Shown here: one piece after another, positions 8,458-13,003 of the stretch
Layout of the letters: each line of letters starts with the position of its first letter
Numbering within the stretch: the stretch's first letter is position 1
Origin: JADFNO01 sp965369945
GTDB lineage: Bacteria > Planctomycetota > Phycisphaerae > Phycisphaerales > SM1A02
NCBI GenBank assembly: GCA_965369945.1
Contig: CBDUST010000110.1
Coordinates: forward strand, 1 to 13,003
Length of the DNA stretch: 13,003 nt
Direction of reading: 5' to 3'
Notes under the pieces: model-generated
Databases searched by the model: none
What the model saw: only the letters and a program-made list of their open reading frames with translations
What the model was told of the DNA's origin: nothing
Translations under genes and position numbers: made by a program

Positions 8458-9627
8458 TCAGTCGTCCGATGCAGCGTTCTCTTCTGGTATCTCTGCCCGC
8501 AAATATGAGTCGGCGATAACGATCACCGGCCGTGCCGGACGATTCCAGTTGTAGCTTTGGTTGATCTGGCCAAATGGGCCTGGGGTTGGTGGCGTCGCTA
8601 GCCATCCAACCTCGGTCGCTGCTTCCAAGAGCGCATCGATGAGTGTTTGTGGCACACTGCCATGCTCGATCACAAACTCAGCTTGCTCTTTGTTCAAGTT
8701 CGTCATCACCGCGGGTAAACCGTCAAACGTCGTAGTGGGAAAACCGGCCTTGGGCTTCTGTGCCCACTGGAGGCGAATTTGCATGATAGGCTGAGACCAA
8801 CCCGCGCCTGGCGCATAAAGGACTAGAATCGCTCTCGTCGGATCATCAGCAAGTATCTGAGTGAATCCTGTTGCTCTCCAAGTCACATCGTCTTGGTAGA
8901 AATCCTCGCCGTACATGTCCGCTGACGTACGACCGTACCGATTGATGTCGAATCGATTAGAGAAACGCATCATTGGCCCGACTGCGGTGAGGCTGTGATA
9001 AACTGTCATACCGGCAAGTACGATGAGTACGATGATCGTTATGTGCCGCGATTGCCTATACAAGAGCCGGCTCAAATGCGAAATCGCGCCGCGTACGGCT
9101 GGAGATTGTTGAGGATTCTTCCCGCATTCCGGACAGCGCGGTATATTCAAGGGCATAAGCTCGTAGCCACAGTTCGGACAAAGAGTGCCGTCCTGTTCGA
9201 GAACCTCGACAAAGAGCGCTTTGATCATCGAACAGACCAAAGGCGCCAGAGCCCCACCGATAATGGCAAGGAATAGGGACAAAATGCCCAGGGGAATCAC
9301 GGCTATGAGAACGACGAGTGGATCCCCCGCCGTCGCAGCGACGACACGGAAACTCGCGACGAACACAGCGCCGAAACAGAACGCGTAGCCGCTCGCAACA
9401 ACGATGGCCCGCCTTTGACAAAGACACGAGAGTATCACTGCGAACATGAGAAGTGGCCCAAGGATTCCGATGAGCGAGATCCGCAGTAGCCTGCCCCAAA
9501 AGGCGAATCCGGTCTGTACGAGCGGGTCAAGGAAGATCAGTGAGAATACGAGCCCGACACCAGCGCCAAGCAACAGGGATAGCTCGACCATGGGTTCGAG
9601 TCGAAGGCGAGGCTTGACGCGGATCAT
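8458..9627 (-). CDS. Polytopic membrane protein with internal zinc ribbon and C-terminal soluble domain
   Basis: 389 residues. The N-terminal half is membrane-embedded, with helices at about 15-33, 46-70, 74-98 and 103-133 (the last may be two). A zinc ribbon follows at C150, C153, C165 and C168 (CPNCGYEL...CPECGK), then a basic linker, one more helix (about 196-213) and a soluble domain of about 175 residues with no motif I recognise. The last domain contains a proline-rich stretch (ATPPTPGPFG) and ends acidic. The ribbon is the same module as in the two genes at the start of the window, here placed between membrane segments. The start ATG has AGGA about 10 bases upstream. An internal ATG 12 codons later is possible but has no better site. 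It probably leads an operon with the hydrolase 23 bases downstream. Function is unknown. Confidence 0.75.
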   Translation of the reverse strand: MIRVKPRLRLEPMVELSLLLGAGVGLVFSLIFLDPLVQTGFAFWGRLLRISLIGILGPLLMFAVILSCLCQRRAIVVASGYAFCFGAVFVASFRVVAATAGDPLVVLIAVIPLGILSLFLAIIGGALAPLVCSMIKALFVEVLEQDGTLCPNCGYELMPLNIPRCPECGKNPQQSPAVRGAISHLSRLLYRQSRHITIIVLIVLAGMTVYHSLTAVGPMMRFSNRFDINRYGRTSADMYGEDFYQDDVTWRATGFTQILADDPTRAILVLYAPGAGWSQPIMQIRLQWAQKPKAGFPTTTFDGLPAVMTNLNKEQAEFVIEHGSVPQTLIDALLEAATEVGWLATPPTPGPFGQINQSYNWNRPARPVIVIADSYLRAEIPEENAASDD

Positions 9628-9695
9628 GTCGCGATAATCCTAGGCGCTCGAATCGTCTCGTTGTCTTGTTTGAGTGTGAGGTGGGTAGGAATCTG

Positions 9696-9866
9696 CTACG
9701 AGTCGAGCCGCGCGATCACCGCATCCGCGAACGCACTCGTTCCCAAGCTCCCGCCAAGGTCGTGGGTCTTTTCACCCGCTAAGAGGCATGCGTTATACGC
9801 ATCGCGGATGCGATCGGCGGCTTGCTTAGCCGTTGCATCGTTGCGACTCGCGGCTAGGTGAGGCAG
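9696..9866 (-). pseudogene. Remnant: duplicated C-terminal 56 codons of isocitrate dehydrogenase
   Basis: Read on the minus strand, 9866-9699 encodes 56 residues followed by TAG (9698-9696). It begins L-P-H-L-A-A-S-R-N-D and aligns without gaps to residues 287-342 of the intact isocitrate dehydrogenase just upstream; by hand, 48 of 56 residues are identical. Of the 30 differing codons, 22 are silent. There is no start codon or active-site region, so it cannot make an enzyme. Between the intact gene's stop (9893-9891) and the remnant are 24 bases. The remnant is in the same frame as the intact gene, with only that one TAG in between. The excess of silent changes means the copy diverged while still under selection for protein function, and was truncated later. 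It may be the leftover 3' end of an older resident gene, or a recombination scar. Confidence 0.8.
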
Positions 9867-9880
9867 ACAAAGGGGACGGG
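9866..9880 (+). repeat. G-rich flank 3' of isocitrate dehydrogenase, resembling the 5' flank
   Basis: GACAAAGGGGACGGG here resembles GACAAAAGGGGGGG at 10953-10966 on the other side of the isocitrate dehydrogenase gene, in the same orientation. The two near-copies bracket the intact gene and could mark an insertion or recombination event. They are short and imperfect, so chance is possible. Confidence 0.3.
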
Positions 9881-9890
9881 AATCTTTATT

Positions 9891-10919
9891 CTAGGCATTC
9901 AGTCGGGCGATGACGGCTTGGGCGAATGCGCAGGTTCCCAAGTTGCCGCCCAGGTCGTGGGTTTTTTCGCCCGCTAACAGACATGCGTTATAGGTATCGC
10001 GGATGCGGTTGGCGGCTTGTTTGGCTGTGGCATCATTACGACTCGCTGCAAGGTGATTCAGCATCATCACGGCGCTCATCAGGAGCGCAAGTGGATTAGC
10101 GAGATCCTTGCCTGCAATATCGGGGGCTGTGCCGTGGACTGCTTCGAAGACCGCGCGGTCGCTGCCGAAGTTCGCGCCGGGAGTGACACCAAGCCCCCCC
10201 ACTAATCCAGCACACAAGTCCGAAATCACATCGCCGTACAGGTTCTCACACAGAATCACGTCAAACTGACCGGGATCCTGCACGATCCGCATACACCCGG
10301 CGTCGATGATCTGCTCTTCATACTCGATCTGCGGAAAATCTCGCTCGTGAACGTCCCGCGCACAGCGAATGAACAAGCCGTCGCTGAGCTTCATGATGTT
10401 GGCTTTATGGAAGACGGTGATCTTCTTGCGTCCTCGAGTGACGGCATAGTCAAACGCAAACTGCGCGATGCGCTGACAGGCCACTTCAGTAGCAACCTTC
10501 AGCGATGTGATCACACCCGCGGTAATGACGTTTTCGATGCCGGAGTAGAGCCCTTCGGTGTTCTCTCGAACGACGACAATATCTACATTGTCGTAGCGGG
10601 TGGGTACGCCGTTCAGCGATCGAATCGGCCGGACCGCGCCGTAGAGATTCAAGGTCTTTCGCAGCGCGACGTTGATCGAGGAGAACCCCCCGCCGATCGG
10701 CGTGGTGCAGGGGCCTTTCAAGGCCACGCCGTGCTCGACGATCGCCTGCACGGTCGAATCGGGGAGCAGCGACTCATCACCATGGTCAAGGGCGGCAAGA
10801 CCGGCCCGACATTCGATCCAGTCAATCTCGGCGTCCGCGGCGGCCAGGATGCGCTTGACCGCTTCGGTGACCTCGGGGCCGATTCCATCGCCTGGTATGA
10901 GCACGACGTTGTGAGTCAT
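9891..10919 (-). CDS. NAD-dependent isocitrate dehydrogenase (isocitrate/isopropylmalate dehydrogenase family)
   Basis: 342 residues from the ATG at 10919. It oxidatively decarboxylates isocitrate to 2-oxoglutarate in the TCA cycle. The N-terminus LIPGDGIGPEV is typical. The substrate loop TPIGGGFSSINVALRK has S81-x-N83 and R87, the isocitrate-type serine/asparagine pair rather than the isopropylmalate pattern. VVRENTEGLYSGIE carries the conserved tyrosine (Y125). Catalytic lysine K172 is in FHKANIMK, and the metal-binding aspartates are in LYGDVISD (D230, D234). The cofactor motif HGTAPDIAGKD has D267-I268 where the E. coli NADP enzyme has lysine-tyrosine, pointing to NAD. The length fits the compact NAD-type enzyme. 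The frame stays open upstream to 11156, but that part is low-complexity and overlaps the divergent gene; AGGGAG lies about 12 bases before the chosen ATG. A broken copy of the 3' end follows. Homoisocitrate dehydrogenase is a less likely alternative. Confidence 0.9.
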   Translation of the reverse strand: MTHNVVLIPGDGIGPEVTEAVKRILAAADAEIDWIECRAGLAALDHGDESLLPDSTVQAIVEHGVALKGPCTTPIGGGFSSINVALRKTLNLYGAVRPIRSLNGVPTRYDNVDIVVVRENTEGLYSGIENVITAGVITSLKVATEVACQRIAQFAFDYAVTRGRKKITVFHKANIMKLSDGLFIRCARDVHERDFPQIEYEEQIIDAGCMRIVQDPGQFDVILCENLYGDVISDLCAGLVGGLGVTPGANFGSDRAVFEAVHGTAPDIAGKDLANPLALLMSAVMMLNHLAASRNDATAKQAANRIRDTYNACLLAGEKTHDLGGNLGTCAFAQAVIARLNA

Positions 10920-10952
10920 CGAACTAGCTGGCTCCCTAACAAGTGAAGGGGG

Positions 10953-10966
10953 ACAAAAGGGGGGGC
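10953..10966 (+). repeat. G-rich flank 5' of isocitrate dehydrogenase
   Basis: GACAAAAGGGGGGG lies in the 145-base divergent region between isocitrate dehydrogenase and the FAD oxidoreductase, and partly matches the element at 9866-9880. The rest of the divergent region shows two TTGACG hexamers (11014-11019 and 11030-11035), but neither has a convincing -10 partner, so I call no promoter. Confidence 0.3.
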
Positions 10967-11064
10967 GAACGATACCTGATACTCCGTGGTTCGACAGCAG
11001 TAAAGGCACGTACTTGACGCTGGTCGAGGTTGACGGCTGACGACCGTTGCCGAAGGATGCTGCC

Positions 11065-12276
11065 ATGGCCAAGGCCGATTCGATCCAACTTGATGTGGTG
11101 ATCTTCGGCGGCGGCGGTGCTGGGCTGTGGCTGCTGGATGAACTGATTCGGCGCACCTACTCCGTGCTCCTGCTGGAAGCTCACCAACTAGGGTCCGGCC
11201 AAACCGTTGCATCCCAAGGAATTATCCATGGTGGACTGAAGTACACACTCAGCGGGTTGCTCACGCCATCAGCCTCGGCCATTCGTGACATCCCGAGCGT
11301 TTGGCGGGCGTGTTTGGCTGGCGAACGTGAGCCCAACCTGACGAATACGCGGCTTCGCGGCGAGTGCTGCCACCTGTGGCAAACGACCTCGCTCAAGTCA
11401 CGACTGGGGATGGTCGGTGCGCGGGCGGGCCTTCGTGTATCGCCGCAGGCACTTGATGAGGATGAACGACCCGAGGCGCTGCAAACCTGCCCCGGAGCCG
11501 TGGCGAGACTCGATGAGCAAGTGATTGATCCGGTGAGTTTTATCAGTGATCTGGCGTGGCGACATCGCCATCATTTGATGCAAATCGACGCCGAGGATGG
11601 GCTGGAATTTGAAAAGGCAGATGCAGATGCGATTTCCAGAGTCGTGCTGAAGAATCCAAACTCGGGCGACGGTTTGTCATTGGCTCCTCGGCACGTCGTG
11701 TTGACCGCCGGTGGCGGAAACGCCGAGCTGCGCAAGTGCATCGGTTTGGATGACCTTGTAATGCAACGCCGTCCGCTGCACATGGTGATGGTCCGCGGTG
11801 AATTACCTTGTTTGAACGGCCATTGTGTCGACGGTGCATCCACGCGAGTGACAATCACGACGGCGAAAGACACATCGGGGCAAACTGTCTGGCAAATCGG
11901 CGGACGGATTGCGGAGGACGGTGTGGACATGGACCCGGCCCAGTTGGTTGCGTTTGCTGCAACTGAATTGCGGGCGGTCCTTCCCGATATTGAGCTGGGT
12001 GATCTACGGTGGTTCACCTACCGGGTCGATCGGGTTGAGTCAGCCGCAGCCGGTCGGCGTCCGGAGGATGTGAGCATTATTCAGGATGGGAATGTGTTTA
12101 CGGCGTGGCCGACGAAACTGGCGTTGGTTCCGAAGCTGGCTGAAAGTATTGCGAGTCTGCTAGGCGAACCGGGGGCAACAGAGGAAGATTACTTGACGGG
12201 CGTAGAGCCTTGGCCGCGCCCGGAAGTAGCTGTGCCCCCTTGGGAGACGACGCAGGAATGGTTCGACGAAGTCTAG
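11065..12276 (+). CDS. FAD-dependent oxidoreductase (DAO-like fold)
   Basis: 403 residues from the ATG at 11065, which has GAAGGA 7 bases upstream. A TTG at 11047 would add six residues and has no clear site. The N-terminus is a Rossmann strand-turn-helix for the FAD ADP part: VVIFGGGGAG (11-20), then a helix and LLLEAHQ with the ribose-binding glutamate. SQGIIHGGLKYTLSG (about 50-64) matches the block that in glycerol-3-phosphate and L-2-hydroxyglutarate oxidases follows the dinucleotide motif. VLTAGGGNAEL (about 212-222) fits the second FAD contact. The C-terminal part (WFTYRVDRVESAAAGRRP, FTAWPTKLALVP) is conserved-looking but unassigned. There is no signal peptide or membrane helix, so it is cytoplasmic or peripheral. 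A hydroxy-acid or polyol substrate is plausible but unproven. It overlaps the downstream aldo/keto reductase by 19 bases, suggesting coupled expression. Confidence 0.82.
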   Translation: MAKADSIQLDVVIFGGGGAGLWLLDELIRRTYSVLLLEAHQLGSGQTVASQGIIHGGLKYTLSGLLTPSASAIRDIPSVWRACLAGEREPNLTNTRLRGECCHLWQTTSLKSRLGMVGARAGLRVSPQALDEDERPEALQTCPGAVARLDEQVIDPVSFISDLAWRHRHHLMQIDAEDGLEFEKADADAISRVVLKNPNSGDGLSLAPRHVVLTAGGGNAELRKCIGLDDLVMQRRPLHMVMVRGELPCLNGHCVDGASTRVTITTAKDTSGQTVWQIGGRIAEDGVDMDPAQLVAFAATELRAVLPDIELGDLRWFTYRVDRVESAAAGRRPEDVSIIQDGNVFTAWPTKLALVPKLAESIASLLGEPGATEEDYLTGVEPWPRPEVAVPPWETTQEWFDEV

Positions 12277-13003
12277 GCAAATGCGGCTTGACGGTGAGCC
12301 CCATCGGTTTCGGTGCGTTCAAGATTGGGCGCAACGTAGGGACGAAGTACGCCCAAGGGTATGACCTGCCGGATGAGAACACGGTGAACCGTTTACTGAA
12401 CACAGTGCTCGACCTGGGGATCACCTACATCGACACGGCGCCGGCGTATGGGCTCAGTGAAGAGCGTATCGGTCGGGCGATCTCATCTCGGCGCAGCGAG
12501 TTCGTGCTTTGCACGAAGGTCGGCGAGAAGTTTGAGGATGGATGTTCAACGTATGACTTTTCGGAACACGGGGTGCGCAGTAGTGTCGCGCGAAGCCGCG
12601 AGCGGCTGGGGAGTGATGTGTTGGATATCGTGCTCGTTCATTCGGACGGGGACGATCTACATGTACTGAACGAGACGGACGTCGTGGCGACGCTGATGTC
12701 ACTGCGCGATGCCGGCGTCATCAAGGCGATCGGCTTTTCCGGCAAGACGATCCAAGGCGCACGTGCGGCGCTTCAATGGGCGGACGTGTTGATGGTGGAA
12801 TATCACCTGCGTGATCAATCGCATGGTTCGGTCATCGCTGAAGCGGCTGAGGCAGGCGTCGGCGTTGTTGTGAAGAAGGGGCTGGCTTCGGGAGCGATTG
12901 ACCCGGCCGAGGCGATTCCGTTCGTACTGGGAGCCGCCGGCGTAGCGAGCCTGGTCATCGGCGGTCTTGACGTCGATCACATCGGCGCGAACATCCGCCT
13001 GGC
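12258..13003 (+). CDS. Aldo/keto reductase (3' end beyond window)
   Basis: 248 residues are visible and the frame is open at the window edge. It is an NAD(P)H-dependent carbonyl reductase of the aldo/keto reductase superfamily. The start MVRRSLGKCGLTVSPIGFGAF is the usual opening of the family, so ATG 12258 is well supported even though it lies inside the upstream gene; GGGAG sits about 11 bases before it. The catalytic tetrad is complete: D59 and Y64 in YIDTAPAYG, K87 in LCTKVG, H128 in LVHSD. Later blocks (LRDAGVIKAIGFSG, VEYHL, GVGVVVKKGLASG) follow the TIM-barrel order. Usual length is 270-330, so roughly 30-60 residues are missing. It overlaps the FAD oxidoreductase by 19 bases in another frame, which points to translational coupling and a shared pathway. 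The substrate is unknown. Confidence 0.9.
   Translation, partial: MVRRSLGKCGLTVSPIGFGAFKIGRNVGTKYAQGYDLPDENTVNRLLNTVLDLGITYIDTAPAYGLSEERIGRAISSRRSEFVLCTKVGEKFEDGCSTYDFSEHGVRSSVARSRERLGSDVLDIVLVHSDGDDLHVLNETDVVATLMSLRDAGVIKAIGFSGKTIQGARAALQWADVLMVEYHLRDQSHGSVIAEAAEAGVGVVVKKGLASGAIDPAEAIPFVLGAAGVASLVIGGLDVDHIGANIRL

Noticed and set aside
8435..8605. 57-residue N-terminal extension of the alpha/beta hydrolase
   Set aside because: It overlaps the coding end of the upstream membrane-protein gene in another frame and has no family similarity. ATG 8434 fits both the family and the operon spacing.
9661..9861. 66-residue open frame on the plus strand
   Set aside because: It is the antisense shadow of the isocitrate dehydrogenase remnant, which explains the conservation in this stretch.
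9891..10919. 3-isopropylmalate dehydrogenase (leucine biosynthesis)
   Set aside because: The substrate loop has the S-x-N pattern of isocitrate enzymes, and no leucine-pathway gene is adjacent.
10347..10946. 199-residue open frame on the plus strand
   Set aside because: It lies antisense inside isocitrate dehydrogenase and has no recognisable motif. The opposite strand carries all the family signatures.
10920..11156. 79-residue N-terminal extension of isocitrate dehydrogenase
   Set aside because: It is a serine/proline-rich translation overlapping the start of the divergent FAD gene. The family start is MTHNVVLIPGDGIGPE at 10919.
1..13003. CRISPR array, transposase, toxin-antitoxin or phage genes
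   Set aside because: I found no regularly spaced repeats, terminal inverted repeats around a transposase frame, or small paired genes of those kinds on either strand.

Overview
The window looks like a chromosomal segment of a planctomycete, most likely of the Phycisphaerae group. The main clue is three separate membrane proteins that carry the same short four-cysteine zinc-ribbon module (CxxCGY...CPECG). From memory this module is very common in that lineage. The GC-rich composition and mostly weak Shine-Dalgarno sites fit, but no rRNA or other phylogenetic marker is present, so the assignment is an inference.

Layout. (1) 3-530 (+) is the 3' end of a membrane protein with a C-terminal zinc ribbon, and 570-1517 (+) is a five-helix membrane protein with an N-terminal zinc ribbon. 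(2) 1710-3608 (+) is a 632-residue predicted lipoprotein. It combines a flagellar P-ring (FlgI)-like region with HEAT-like helices and a large uncharacterised C-terminal domain, and no other flagellar gene is visible. A candidate sigma70-type promoter lies in front of it. (3) 3746-7549 (+) is a full-length SMC chromosome-condensation ATPase with a near-perfect ribosome binding site that fixes its start. (4) On the minus strand, convergent with smc, a probable two-gene operon holds a zinc-ribbon membrane protein (9627-8458) and an alpha/beta hydrolase (8434-7562). (5) 10919-9891 (-) is an NAD-type isocitrate dehydrogenase. Directly behind it, at 9866-9696 (-), is a broken second copy of its last 56 codons. 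(6) Divergent from it, 11065-12276 (+) is a FAD-dependent oxidoreductase. It overlaps by 19 bases an aldo/keto reductase (12258 to the window end) that carries the full catalytic tetrad.

The window mixes housekeeping functions (chromosome segregation, TCA cycle) with poorly known lineage-specific membrane proteins. The least ordinary items are the FlgI-like/HEAT lipoprotein outside any visible flagellar context, the isocitrate dehydrogenase 3' remnant, the overlapping FAD oxidoreductase/aldo-keto reductase pair, and the repeated use of one zinc-ribbon module at different positions in unrelated membrane proteins. I see no CRISPR array, tRNA, rRNA, insertion sequence or defence system. No stretch above 300 bases lacks a gene.
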